Of a stretch of 64,000 bases of DNA, positions 1 through 11,145 are shown one piece after another. Both the position numbers and the translations under genes were made by a program. Location: positions 39,576,611 through 39,640,610 of the forward strand of contig CM056582.1 of the NCBI GenBank assembly GCA_029721435.1. Direction: 5' to 3'. The first letter of the stretch is position 1. Each line of letters starts with the position of its first letter. This DNA is from Gymnothorax reevesii (taxonomy: Eukaryota > Chordata > Actinopteri > Anguilliformes > Muraenidae). The notes beneath the pieces were generated by a model. It was not told the DNA's origin. It saw nothing but the letters and a program-made list of their open reading frames with translations, and made no database searches.

Positions 1-502
1 TGGTGTGGTTAGTGACAGAAAGTGCAAACCATAAAACCATCAACTTGTGCATAGCTGAAGTGCAGCTAGTGTGGTATCAGCCATCATTCTTTAGTATGCT
101 GATTGTGAATTTCAATAGAATTTTTTTTTCCCAACTGAGACATTTCAAAATAACTCATTTTAGAGCTGTTATTGCAGTACCACAATACCTTAAAACTGTG
201 ACATTTTTGCTCAAGGTTATCATATTGTCAGTATCCATGCCGGCCCATACCTAGACACATTTGTCTCTTTCTTTCCCAATATTACTACAGGCTCTCTCAT
301 GTAACACTTTTCCCATATATCAATGTAAAGTGTCTGTTATTTTATGTATATTTTCAAAGTTTTGTTCATGTTTAGCATGTCTTGTTTTCTTTTGAAAATG
401 TAATTTTTTTTTTATCAGTCTTCAAGGACTGATTGTTTTGATGACTGACGGACTTTCTGAGTGATGAATGGATTTTAATTTTTTGTCTTTGCTTTGTTGA
501 AG
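1..502. other. Non-coding, probable intron upstream of HECT exon
   Basis: No coding signal is seen. The stretch is AT-rich and ends in a T-rich polypyrimidine tract followed by AG at about 501-502, a good 3' splice site for the exon that follows. The short open frames here do not resemble proteins. Confidence 0.5.
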
Positions 503-747
503 AGTCAGAGGATGCAGACACGACTTCTCCTGGGGATGTTCTGGCATTTGCCACTGGAGCAAGCCAGGTGCTGCCCATTGGCTTCTCTCCCCAGCCTAGT
601 GTGGAATTCCTCCATGACGGAGGGAATTACCCAATCGCAAACACGTGTGCAAATTGTTTGCGATTGCCATTGTATCAACAGCATCAAGAGTTTAAGGATG
701 TAATGGAGTTTGCTGTCCGAAACACTCATGGTTTTGGTATGGCCTAA
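503..747 (+). CDS. Terminal exon of HECT-domain E3 ubiquitin ligase (G2E3-like)
   Basis: The frame beginning with codon 505-507 stays open to TAA at 745-747, about 81 codons. It reads as the end of a HECT domain: a segment like FATGASQVLPIGF, then PSVEFLHDGGNYPIANTCAN with the catalytic Cys in the TC motif (codon 646-648), then LRLPLY and the closing phrase AVRNTHGFGMA. HECT ligases accept ubiquitin on this Cys and pass it to substrates. The order and wording match the C-terminus of fish G2/M-phase-specific E3 ligase (G2E3)-like proteins, which are multi-copy in fish. The start is set by the splice acceptor AG at 501-502 (or 503-504). Upstream exons lie outside the window. No stop or frameshift is seen, so it may be functional; a retained fragment of a duplicated copy is also possible. 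Confidence 0.75.
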
Positions 748-870
748 AATATAAGAGTACGTAAACACCCTTACAGTTTTGGTCATACCAAAATGATGAA
801 GGTGCTATGTTAATGTCAGTTGTCTTCTTTATCTCTTCATTTCTTTCTCTTATTGCTTGTGGTACTTTCT

Positions 871-1207
871 TCCATCCATCCATTTTCTATACCCGCTTAT
901 TCCTCACTAGGGTCACGGGGCGAGCTGGAGCCTATCCCACCTGACTACGGGCAAAGGCAGGAACCCGCCCTGGACAGCTTACCAATCCATCGCAGGGCGC
1001 ACACACCATTCACACACCATTCACTCTCACAATCATACCTATGGGCAATTTTTAGTGTCTCCAATTAGCCTGATATGGATGTCTTTGGACTGTGGGAGGA
1101 AACCGGAGTACCTGGAGAAAACCCACGCGAACACAGGGAGAACATGCGAACTCCACACAGAAAGGCCCCAGGCCGGATTTGAACCCACGGCCTTCTTGCT
1201 GAGGTAA
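871..1207. repeat. Fish interspersed repeat (LINE 3'-tail type)
   Basis: Begins with TCCATCCATCCATTTTCTAT and contains phrases seen again and again in fish genomes: the GCTGGAGCCTATCCCA block, the CATCGCAGGGC block, GTGGGAGGAAACCGGAGTA and GAACATGCGAACTCCACACA. I recognise this as a widespread teleost interspersed repeat, probably the 3' tail of a LINE, but cannot name the family. The small open frames inside it are not genes. Confidence 0.7.
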
Positions 1208-2042
1208 GCGTATGCCTCAATGAGTATGTTTGAGCGGTCTAATAAGGCAAGCATTCACAGCCTGCAAGTGAGTGGTTTTTTTCTTTTAGAAATAAATAAA
1301 GACTTTCTTAAATCCTGTCTCACACACCATTATGTCGAGATCGCGACTCTGTGGAAGCCATTTTATCACCTCCAGGACTCCTTGTTCTTCTTTACCCTGA
1401 AAAGAGTTGTGAATGACTCTGGCTGTATGTTTGGTTGGGGCTGCTACGATTGGGGACAAAACAGACCATGCGGAAAAAGCATTTCATCCATTATGCAAGA
1501 TTCCTTTTGTCCAACAGGTGACATTCCATCAATTGTACTTTTACGTAAGTGCTTTTTTTTTGGGGGGGGGGGGGGGGGGGTTTGAAAACCTGTGACGTGG
1601 TAAATTATCGACTATAAAATGACGGGCATCATAATTTCTAGAAGATTTGGCCGCATTCTAGTTATTAGGGGAAATTGGAAACCACACAAAAATACGAATT
1701 GGATTATCCAGATTGGGCAGGCTTTTTGGCACAAGACCGCGCATGGCTGATGAGGTAGGCTACCGTTCGCAAAGGGGGCGCACCAGCTGCAGTAACGGTA
1801 TACATGTTTCGTGAAACAACGGACGTCCTTGGAAGTGTCAGATGTCTTGGCGAAAAATTAGAGAGGTTGCAACCAAAATATTTATCATATGGTGCAGAAT
1901 TTATTTGGCAATCTGATTTTTGGCATGCTGTGTCCCTGAACTTATTGAGGTGCTCTGACGCAGATGAGCGCACAAGAGAAGTTTGCACCAGACATGTACT
2001 TATTTTGGGCCTGCTCCACGATAAAGTCGCGTAAATGACTTG
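1208..2042. other. No recognised gene; G homopolymer at 1562-1580
   Basis: Nothing recognised as coding. A T run passes into 19 consecutive G at 1562-1580. A 76-codon frame at 1804-2034 has no recognisable motif and no splice or promoter context. Confidence 0.4.
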
Positions 2043-2265
2043 AAGGGCATCTAAAGTTGATTCTCAGACGGGACGTTGAACGTCCAATGTTTACAAACAA
2101 TCACTTGCTTTTGTTGACATCTTGCATTGTCACATGACCAATTTCATTCATATTAATCAATGTTTTGTCTTCATGCGTAGATAATCCTTCTATTTCGGTT
2201 CGTTTGCGCAGGTGCGGCTTGCTGAAACAAAAACAAAAACAATTGGAATCGACTTTAGATGCCTT
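2043..2265. mobile_element. MITE copy 1 (AAGGGCATCTAAAG termini)
   Basis: The ends are inverted repeats: AAGGGCATCTAAAGTTGATTC on the left and the complement of GAATCGACTTTAGATGCCTT on the right, about 223 bp apart. A second copy in the opposite orientation lies at 58289-58515 and aligns along its whole length by eye (roughly 80-85 percent). No coding capacity. The target duplication is clear (TA) only in the second copy, so a Tc1/mariner-related MITE is a guess. Confidence 0.65.
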
Positions 2266-3382
2266 TTAGGTCGAAGGGAGAATGTGCATAGGTAGAAATC
2301 TGTGTAGCTGCACTTAAGTGGCTTGTAAATGGGAGAATATGGCCCTGAATTTTAGAGCGTTATCCATTAGGTCACTGACCTCCGAGAGAATAGGGGAGAC
2401 CGGGGTTACTTCAGCCATGGGGTTAGGTTTATGAGCTCAATTTTTTTCATTGCAAAAACACTGACGGGAAAAGGAAAATGTACAAATTATGTGACATCCC
2501 AGCAACATTATCTCTTGGAAAGAAGAAGGACTTGTAGTGTCATGTAAGTGTTTTCTGCCTAAATAACTGCATTTTGACCCAAATTGTAAACTTCAAGTTT
2601 CTGAAAGAAATGTGTCTAGCTTCTTTGAAGACAAAGATTTCCACGATGTTTTTATTGTTTCATAAACAACTACAGTTACTAACAACACATAAGATAAAGG
2701 CCTGCTGTGATCATGAGATGAGAGATGCAGCCTGATTTCCAAAATGGGAGCACGGGGCTACACTGGCTAAGCAGCATGGGGTTAGTTTGTCAGGGTGCTG
2801 AGGTTCCACCACTTGTAGGTCCTATGTCAGGCCTATATTGAAATATTCTATAGTCAAATATAGGACCCAATTTATTGTTTTTCAGACACCTATAGTGTCT
2901 TAGTAATTCTAATATTTGCATTTATTTTATGTTTATGATAGAGGACCTATTATGGCCTTTGTTTGGAGGACTCAAGTATGAATGTGTAAGGGTTTGCTCC
3001 TTGCAGCCCCTCCCCTTTGTCATTCTTCCACCTCCACCTTAAATGGGGCCTCACTGGGCCCATTAAAGTGGAGGTGTTGGCAGAGCACTTGGGGTTAGCA
3101 GGTGCCAGCCCTGGGGCCTCTGCTTTTCATTCCATTGTCAGTGGGAATATTTGCTGCTCCTCTTTGGTTTCGGCTGCTGTTTCCTTGGTATTTTGTTTAA
3201 TATTACAATTAGATTTTTTTTTCACCTCAGCTTAGCTGTGTTGAGACTCCTTTCTCCTAGGCTCATAGTCTTAGTGGATCATCTGCCCCGAAACCTTCTG
3301 AAGAGACATCAGCTGACCCAGGGTCCGCGCAAAGGCTGACATCTTCACATAATGCACTTTCAGCTCCTGCATTTACGCAGTT

Positions 3383-3805
3383 ATGTCCACAGACACTGGC
3401 CCTGAGGCTATCAAACCTCTGCCAAAGGCACCTGCTAGAAAAGTAACAACAAAGGGAAGAAAGCAAAGGGTGTGTGCTGCCTCGACCGAGACACCAGTGA
3501 AGGATGCACTGGCAGCTGAGCAAAAAGCTGCAAAGGAGAGAAAAACAAAAAAGGCACAAAAGAATAATTCAACCAACTCCAGAGGTAATAAAAGTGTATC
3601 TAGAAGGTTTGTAGACTCAAGCTCTGACACTGATGAGGAGGAATGGCTCTGTCTTTTGTGCCATGGTCCTTACTCATCATCCAAAGTTGGAGAGGAGTGG
3701 GTCCAATGCTTCTCATGCAAATGGTGGGCACAAGAGGACTGTGCAAATGTCAGTGGGCTCGCCTACATATGTCATAACTGCTACTCTGATGGTAATTATG
3801 CATAA
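3383..3805 (+). CDS. C-terminal region of pogo-like transposase with PHD finger
   Basis: A 140-codon open frame. Residues about 8-18 (EAIKPLPKAPARK) match the tail signature of fish pogo/Tigger-like transposases, followed by a basic, lysine-rich low-complexity stretch (about 20-70) and an acidic serine patch (SSSDTDEEE). Residues about 90-135 form a PHD-like zinc finger: CLLC, then CFSCKWW, a Cys for the usual His position (EDCA), and CHNC near the end. PHD fingers bind histone tails in host proteins; their role in pogo elements is unknown. Upstream of the ATG another frame continues in the same style (SAPKPSEETSADPGS), so the ATG is probably not the true start and a frameshift lies near 3380. 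Likely a dead transposon gene. Confidence 0.6.
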   Translation: MSTDTGPEAIKPLPKAPARKVTTKGRKQRVCAASTETPVKDALAAEQKAAKERKTKKAQKNNSTNSRGNKSVSRRFVDSSSDTDEEEWLCLLCHGPYSSSKVGEEWVQCFSCKWWAQEDCANVSGLAYICHNCYSDGNYA

Positions 3806-4463
3806 ATAGTAGCTTGTGTTGGTAAATTAATAAAAAGCCAAGAACGTTGTCCCGATGAAGAAGCAGACTCCGATGTTCGTAGCAAAAGCAGGAATAAGTT
3901 TATTACACAGCCGGTCGTGAGAACAACAGCGTGATGCAAGTTCTAAAATTCTTTCTTTTTGTAAGAAACTTTATACATGTTAAAGTACAGACATTTTCAT
4001 ATGATTTCTTTAATGTTATCAGAGGTTATTGCTGATTGGTTCCAGGGTTTGATAAAAAGCAAAACTCTACAATTGGGCCTCTCCTGAGCCACCCAACTTA
4101 ATTGGTTCAATAGATTCCCAACCCCTGGAAGTGAGCTCCATATATGGGCATACGGAACCTCCAACTGAGAGGTGCTAGTGCCTATTGTCCTGTCGGAACT
4201 GAAGACAAACAGAAATCCCAGCTGGAAGTCGCAAATAGGCGATATGTCCTACCGGACCTGACAGCTTCTCTTTATCTCCTAATACACAGTCATTACCCAT
4301 TGACCAAACCGTCTGGCTCACCTCATATTGCTAACACCTAAATTATTCTGTTTTCCAACAGTTGTAAAAATAAAACCGTTCTCACCATTTCTGTAATGAG
4401 AATATTGGACCGTCTTTTTCAGCTGATAGCCAATTATGACGATTTTACCCCACCCATCTGACA

Positions 4464-4489
4464 AAGTAACCCCGGGTATGGGGTTACTT
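4464..4489. repeat. Perfect hairpin, 10-bp arms
   Basis: AAGTAACCCC at 4464-4473 is the exact complement of GGGGTTACTT at 4480-4489, with a 6-base loop. The right arm repeats a motif found at the left end of the surrounding pogo-like element (about 2402-2411), so this may be a sub-terminal transposase-binding motif. Confidence 0.6.
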
Positions 4490-4684
4490 CGGCATGTTTT
4501 TGATATATCAAAAATGGAATATTGTGACATAAATATGTTATATTGAGGTTGCATCAATATAAGTTTTGTAGGCAACATTTTGCACTACACATACCATAAA
4601 GGTATTTCTCTAAGTTTTAGCAACAAAGAGTTATGGAGCCAAATACAAAATCATGACGAGGTAACCCTGGTCTTTGCAAGAGTT

Positions 4685-5360
4685 TACTGATGCCCTTTCA
4701 GGGGAAAGTTATGAGAGTGTTCCAGTCCTCCATTTCCTGAGGACATCAGTTCTTGCTGAAAAAGAAGGTGACACAGATTTAACCTAGGATATTAAAGCGA
4801 AAACCCTGGACTACATGAACACAAAATATGATGACCCAGCGACACAAGAACAAGACATCAAGACCAGGGTGATGTCAGAGATGAAAGATACATCGCAGGA
4901 GGTAACTACAAACTAGGTTAAAAATTTCACAGGCATGAGCACTGGTGGAATAAGATGATGATCAGAGCATGTATTTGAATGTGATTATAATATGCAACAT
5001 GTTTTTTTCTCTCTATTTTAGGGGGGGGGGGGACTATTCTGAGGCCCAAAGCATGGATCTACCCATCGACTGGAAGGCAAAGTAATCACTGGGCAGTTTG
5101 CTCAAAAGTAATCCAGGTCCAAACCTTGGTCCAAACATCTGTCATGCAGCTGGAGCAAGCTGTTGAAGCTGAAGTGAACAGCTACCTACTGTCCCCCACC
5201 ATTGAGAGTGAGGCAGACCCATTGGCTTGGTAGAAACTCCACCACTTCACCTAACCAAAGCTGAGTAAACTAGCTTGGCAGTACCTTAGTATACCTGCCA
5301 CTAGTTCACCCTCTGAGAGGCTCGTCAGCACATCAGGGAAGTCGCTTACCTGTAAGGGTA
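4685..5360 (+). pseudogene. hAT (ZBED-like) transposase C-terminal remnant
   Basis: Translating in shifting frames gives phrases of fish ZBED/hAT transposases: ALSGESY near 4693, a VLAEKEGDT phrase near 4750, then LDYMNTKYDDPATQEQD near 4808-4855. The hAT dimerisation region follows at about 5140-5345, with VNSYLLSPTIESEADPL, KLSKLAWQYLSIPATSSPSE and RLVSTSGK. The Trp codon after DPL is a stop (TAG), and a G run at about 5023-5032 breaks the frame. hAT transposases cut and paste DNA; this copy lacks the N-terminal zinc finger and most of the catalytic core and is dead. Confidence 0.75.
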
Positions 5361-6138
5361 GATATATTTTCTTCATTTTATTTAATTTTCTTTTCTTCTT
5401 TTTCTTTAACCCTCCTGTGAATATTGTTTCAATGCAACAGGAAAGTTCAGCAAGCCAAATTGCACTTGTTTTATATTTTCAATACTTGAATTCTTCTGTG
5501 TAGTGTGCCAAATGCCTGAGCAATATTACTAATGCGAGTTGCATACTATTAGTTTACTGGTTTTTAATTTGTTTAAAAGTCTATATCTCAACTTGAAGCA
5601 AAGTTCATATTAATGCAAATTGCTTTAATAAAAGTTTAGTTGTTACTGTAAAGAAGTCTTCAAGTTACACTTGTTATATATTTTCAATACTTAAATACTG
5701 TCATATACCTGGGCTTGAACACTTTTCTATTTATTTGTTTAAATATATAAATATAAATGCATTAATAATGTCTCCTTCAAGAATGTGCAGTGGTTTTAGA
5801 AGTCTTCACTTTTCAGTTACAGGGGACATATTGCTTACATTGTGCAGTTGGCCCTTGCCAGTTGGTTTGCAAAATATATTTGTTTTTTTGAAAAATTTGC
5901 ACAAAAAAGGGTGCTGTATTTTGCCTGGAACTGCATTCTGATTCATTCACGTCATTAGAATCATGAGTGCAACCTCTATGTAAACAGCATAATTTTGTGG
6001 GGCCAAACAAACCTGTGTTAATACTAGTGTGGACACATCAATGTTTTTCTGCAATATTCACTCCTCATGACAGTAAAATAGGCTATTCTAAGCCAATTTA
6101 TTGCAATAATTCCTCTCTACATCATTCCATTTTTTTTA
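5361..6138. other. AT-rich, nothing recognised
   Basis: AT-rich spacer without a convincing open frame, terminal repeat or RNA gene. Confidence 0.4.
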
Positions 6139-6540
6139 CCCCTCGGCCGGTGGCACTTCGGCCGGCCGAGGGGTATCGTCATCCCCAGCGGTGTCCATCT
6201 GTCCGGCTGTCTGTCCGTCCTTCCGTCTGTCCATCAATGACGTTAACCGATCTAGCGCCATCAAGTTTGCTTCTTGGTTTCTCATTTTTGGGTCGCTGGT
6301 ACGTCTATGGATCCTTCACTTACCTATCGAATTTCGGCCATTTTTGACCCTTACATTGGCCACCAGGGGGCTTATTGTGCAAAATGAAAAATTGCTTAAA
6401 TCCTTATTATTTCACCGGGGACAATCAAATTTTTATTGAAGGTAAAAATCACTTCACTTACCTATCGAGTTCCAGCCAATTTTGACACTCACTTTTCCCA
6501 CCTGGGGCTTACATACGCAGCCAGGGGGTCTTAAGTGCGA
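6139..6540 (+). repeat. Hairpin + GTCY-tract repeat module 1
   Basis: A perfect stem: CCCCTCGGCCGG (6139-6150) and CCGGCCGAGGGG (6162-6173), 11-base loop. It is followed at about 6197-6235 by a tract rich in CTGTCCGT/CCGTCTGTCC units, then by a tail in which a phrase like CACTTACCTATCGA occurs twice (about 6317 and 6456). The order hairpin, GTCY tract, tail is repeated at 14956 and 59088. Confidence 0.6.
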
Positions 6541-7106
6541 TTAGCATGGTATTTTTTTATTTGTCATCGATTATTCAGTGTTCGAGGGTACCTAAAAGCA
6601 GGGAATCTATTTAAGCTGAAAAATCTGAATGAGACAGGAACTGTATGCAGACTTAAATATTTTCTTATTTATCGCAAGTCATATCACCATTGCAATATTG
6701 CAGAGTGTCATCGCACATTTTGCTCATATCGTGCAGGCCTACTTGAGTCTGGTGGGGCGGGGCTGAAGCTGGCAGGTGATGGTGAAAACGAGCAAAGAAA
6801 CAATTCAGTTCATCTGCCAGTGGAACGCTCACGTCTCCTGAAGACACAGCTGAGCCTCTGTAGTTAGTGATGTTCTGTAGACCCCGGCAACAGTTCCTGT
6901 GAGTTGTTGCTAGAGAGGTGGGTCTCTATCCTCATTTTATAATCTGCCTTGGCTTTCCTGACTCCTCTTTTCAGGTCAGCTCAAGCAGCACTGTATAGGG
7001 TTCTGTCACTGGACCTGTAAGCAGTGTCGCAGGCTTTTTTTTATTATTACAAAAAAAAACAAGCAGAAAACATACAAAACAGCCAGCCTTTAAAAGTAAA
7101 CAGAAT
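6541..7106. other. No recognised feature
   Basis: A 110-codon frame at 6535-6867 has no recognisable motif. Nothing else stands out. Confidence 0.35.
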
Positions 7107-9090
7107 GGGCTCTAAATTCGTAGACCAGGCGCAGGCGTGGCGAATGGGGGGTGCGCCGCGCCAACGGGGTGTGTCCAGGCGTATGTTGCAATTTTGTGCC
7201 CGGCGTAGCCTGGCGCAAGTACTCCTCTGTCCCGCCTCTGTCCCTCCTTCCAGCACAACTTGGCAAAGAAGGCGTGTTTGGGCATAACACAGCCGAGTCA
7301 AATATTGCTCATTGGCAAGAGAAACGATGGATAGCGTGTTCCTATTATTACAGCCTGTTGCTGCTTAAAATTTTGGGATTAACATGCATGGACAACAATG
7401 CAAGATACGTTACACATTTATTTTAAATATGTGATCTTAACTCAGTACGAGATCATAGCAATCAGGCTGTATTCCTTTCCCCCACTAAAAACGATAAAAC
7501 CTAAGTGACAATAATAGTAGCCTAGTATTAAGCCGCTTGCACACTGGACGCGAAACGAATTTTTCGCTCGACAGATTGCGTTGAACGCAGTGTCTTGTGT
7601 CCGAAAGTCTGACAGGGTTTTAATACATCTCTGTGTCTATTATTGTTTTTAATTTCTTCAAATCTACTGACTCTTTTAGATATTAAACGTGAATGTTTTG
7701 ATAAGAGGGCTCAGTTCTTCAAGATGAGTACCAAGAATTTCAATCAATGTTTCTGTTTAAGCTCTGCTCAATAAAGTGAGTCGACATTGGCGCAAGACGA
7801 TGTCTAATGCCTCCGTGTCTGACAGCCAAAAAAAAAGAGGACAGAACAGATTCATAACGAAATAAAGAATAAAAAGAAACATTTTAGCAACAGAACATCC
7901 AATGAACACTGCGATTTATTTATTTGCGGGTCATCTTTTTTTGGATGTTTCGTTTGTTGGTGATATATTTTTATTCTTTATTTCGTTATAAATCTGTTCT
8001 CATGCCAGTACTTTTACTTTTTGCTCACTGCTATACATGGAGTATTTTGCATTTCGCGTCGGTCAGTCATGATTGTGCATGCAATAATTTATTCGCACTG
8101 TCAATGGTCATAGAATTGATTTGCTGTCTGATTGCAAGCACTATTTTACCTCTGCTGTGGAAATAAAGCGTGAATCTGTTCAATCCATCAGACTAATTTT
8201 CAAAAGAAAGACCGAATAAAGACTGTTGTCTATCTTCAATGGAAGAAAACAGACGAATAGGCTAAGAAGACCAAGAAAAGTTGATAGCTATCAATTTGCA
8301 TTTTGTGAAGGTCGAACACAAACATGGCCAAATTTGCACTTCTAATAATTCCTGGCATACTCGAAAAATTAGAACTTTTATGACTTTCGGACACGGAGCT
8401 ATATTAAAACCCTGTCCGACTATCCCGTCTTTGCATTGACTTTGACTGCAATCAGTCATGCGAAAAATTTGTTCCGCATCCAGTGCGCAAGCGGCTTTAC
8501 TGAGCATTGAATGCAAGCATTCTGTATATATAAGTTATATATAGGCAGTTTGTGGTGGGCTGAGAAAGTTTGAATCACAGATTCAGTTGCGTTGATTAAG
8601 CCAGGTCAAGTTTCAATTAAGGGGGCCAACCGCCTTTAATGTGACATCAGGTCAATCGATGTAGATACTATAATTTATGTCCTTATTTAGATAGTTACAT
8701 TTAATAGTGCTTCCTGTCATTATTTATTGCATTGAAATGTGCCTGACATTCTGTTAACCTGCCTGTTACATTTCAGTGACGTGTGCGCACTCTGCGCCGG
8801 TCAGCCAAATTACCTCTGCTCAGAAATTAAACCAGGTTGGAGTTGGCGAGTTTTCTGCGCAACTCCAGCGGAGACTTTTTCTACGAAATTGTCACTGCGT
8901 CTTGATGAATATGTGACACCTCCCCCTACTACGCCGCCACACCCATCTCGGCGCACGTTCCTCTACCAAAGGCTGCGCACGGTGTTGCACCTCAAAAAAT
9001 TACCACTGCGTTGGCTGCGCCGGACGAAATTACCACTGCGTGGGCTGCGCCACGCTACGCCACCTGCGCTGCGCCAAGAAATTAGAGCCC
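7107..9090. mobile_element. DNA transposon with GGGCTCTAA-type ends
   Basis: Left end GGGCTCTAAATTC (7107) is mirrored by GAAATTAGAGCCC ending at 9090. Next to both ends are CG-rich GGCGCAG/GCGTGGCG repeats in inverted orientation. A 27-base unit (GAAATTACCACTGCGT plus GGCTGCGCC) is repeated directly at about 8995-9052. The element is non-coding and is split by the Harbinger-type insertion at 7531-8496. I could not confirm a target duplication, so the superfamily (hAT or Harbinger) is open. Confidence 0.55.
7531..8496. mobile_element. Non-autonomous PIF/Harbinger-type element
   Basis: Ends are AGCCGCTTGCACACTGGACG on the left and the complement of the same motif (GCGCAAGCGGCT) on the right. 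The flanks carry a 3-bp duplication, TTA at 7528-7530 and 8497-8499, as expected for PIF/Harbinger. The inside is itself partly palindromic (about 7833-7910 against 7940-8010). It has no transposase, so it would need one supplied by a related element. It is nested inside the GGGCTCTAA element. Confidence 0.7.
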
Positions 9091-9726
9091 CTTAACATAG
9101 AACAACCAATTACACAGTAAGTGGACATAATTAAGCACAAACTCTGGACACAAAAGGGATGCGGCATAAGGGTAACTAATGAACATGATGCTGAAGATAA
9201 ATAGAAAAAAGGGAAGAAAAAAAGAGAAAAAAGAATAGGTCTGTATGTGTGTGTGTGCCGTGCATACAGGTATAGATGTGAAGGAAGTGATGAGTGAGAG
9301 AGAGAGGGAAAAAAAAATAAATAAATAAAAAAGACACATTTTAATAGCATTAAGTCAAGAACAACACATAAACAGGCATTGATTTATCAAAGGTGAAATT
9401 AATTGCTGTTAATAATGGAATGATACAATGAGAAATAGAGATGATCATGAAAGACAAAGGGTAAAAAAAAGAGAAAAAAGCGAGAATGAAACAAGAATTC
9501 CCCTCTGCTCTCCTTCCTCCTTTTTTATCTTCAAGTAGTAATTTAAGGTTCTTTTGGTAAATTGGTAAATAAGGTGGTGGATGGCTGGGGCTGGGCGGGG
9601 GGGAGGAAAAAGGGAGAAAATAAATTTACAAATAAACAAAGAAAAGTGATAATGATACGAAGAAAAAAACTGAAAAATAATTTTTATAGGAGAGAAGAAA
9701 AAAAGACAGCATTGTATTAGAGATGA

Positions 9727-9766
<40 letters not shown>

Positions 9767-10539
9767 GGGTGTGTGCGAAAGAGTGAGTGTATCAGAGGGA
9801 GGGAGAGGCTGAAGGTGGGGAGGGGGTTTGGGTGTTGCAGTGAATGTGTGGTTCTGTATAGCACCACAGCGCAGCCAGAATCTCGCCTTCCCTGAGTGTT
9901 TCTTCATTTCCCCTTTCAGGATTTTGGTTCACCACTCAGGCTCAACCATTATGCCAGACTGTAATGGGCAGCGCCGCCACCTTCAGGAGGGGCCTTATTC
10001 CCATATTCGGCAATAGTTCAGCTGTTCTGTTCTGTGGTGAGCAGGATTGATATCCGGCCATTGATGCCACCAGCTGACTCCAGGGAAGAGGCTGATATAC
10101 CGTAGCCCAGCACTGCTGCCTGACACTGCTGTGGGGGACCAGGGGTTAGGCAGAGGGGTGTGGGTTGGGGGAGGGGTTAAAGCATGATGTGTATGTGTGT
10201 GTGTGTGTGGTAAATGTACTGTTGTTGTGTACTTAGAAAGATAAATAAATAGATGGCAAATACAAGAAATAACTAAAGGTAAAAAGAAACAAAATGAAAA
10301 TAAAAGACATGTAATGAAGAAGAATTGTGATGATAATGGTGATGAATGGAGAGACAGAGGCGGAGGGGAAAAGAGAGCAGAAGATAACTGAGGAGATGAG
10401 ATGGAGGGAGAGCACACTCCCGACAGGGGAGGTTAGCTTTACTTATTTATTAAAAAAAAAAAAAAGCAGGTCAAACAAATAAAGAAAAGGGAAACAAAGG
10501 AAGAGGTGGGAAAAATATCAATACAATGAAATAACAGCA

Positions 10540-10577
<38 letters not shown>
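9091..10577. repeat. Low-complexity tract with microsatellites
   Basis: Purine-rich, gene-poor DNA containing (GT)n at 9733-9764, a shorter GT run at about 10189-10209, and (TAA)n at 10541-10576. The open frames across it on the minus strand are products of simple sequence (Ser/Phe/His/Thr-rich). Confidence 0.6.
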
Positions 10578-10868
10578 TAGAAAAGCACTCAGAGAGCGCA
10601 GACCTCCGCCAGGGGGCAGCAAAACCCAGAAGCACGGCGATTGGAACTTCGGCCCATTGGAAAGACTTGAAATCTTGAACTTTGGCATATATCTCAGCAG
10701 TACTTTGGCCTAGATATGCCAAAATTGAATCACCTGTTTCTTGACTTAATACCCACCTTCTCTGAAAACTTCATCAAAATCTGTCCATTGCTTTTTGAGT
10801 TATGTTGTACACAAACAAACCAACAAACAAACGCCACCAAAAACATAACCTCCTTGGCGGAGGTAATA
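10578..10868 (+). repeat. RTE/Expander-like LINE 3' tail
   Basis: Contains the CAGACCTCCGCCAGGGGGCA phrase at the start, a CTTTTTGAGTTATGTTGTAC phrase and an ending with CTCCTTGGCGGAGGTAATAA, all common in fish RTE/Expander-type LINE tails. It follows a (TAA)n run. No reverse transcriptase is attached, so this is a 5'-truncated copy or a derived SINE. Confidence 0.55.
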
Positions 10869-10991
10869 ATCATCATCATCAAGATTCAAACATGAAAAAT
10901 ATTCAAAGAAATTGCAGATTCTACGAAAGAATCGAAGGGGAAAACAAAGAAGAACTTGATTTGGTGTGTTTATTTATTGTGGTGTATGTAA

Positions 10992-10994
<3 letters not shown>

Positions 10995-11022
<28 letters not shown>
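10995..11022. repeat. (GT)n microsatellite
   Basis: About 14 GT units, adjacent to the 3' side of the L1-like LINE on the minus strand. Confidence 0.9.
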
Positions 11023-11145
11023 CTGTGAGTAATGGTGTGTGGGCATCTTGATTGGTACACAGGCAGAAAGAGCCAATGGGCGTGATTGTTCAAGACATCT
11101 AGAATTAATATTATGTTCAGAAGGTTGTTTTTTAAGGGCGGCAGA

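Larger units (their letters stand above)
2392..4676 (+). mobile_element. Pogo-like DNA transposon, degraded (boundaries approximate)
   Basis: Left end GGGGAGACCGGGGTTACTTC resembles the complement of the right-end sequence near 4655-4676 (GAGGTAACCCTGGTCTTTGC), suggesting terminal inverted repeats. Inside is a PHD-finger exon of the kind found at the C-terminus of fish pogo/Tigger-like transposases. The DDE core is not recognisable. A 10-bp-arm hairpin repeating the GGGGTTACTT motif lies at 4464-4489. The element could be a partial copy; the ends have not been tested for a target duplication. Confidence 0.45.

Noticed and set aside
1804..2034. 76-codon open frame
   Set aside because: No recognisable motif, no splice signals, and flanked by repeats; left as unassigned.
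9030..10722. Several 80-140 codon minus-strand frames
   Set aside because: They are translations of GA-rich and GT-repeat DNA (Ser/Phe/Leu/His-rich), overlap each other in different frames and show no domain or splice context.
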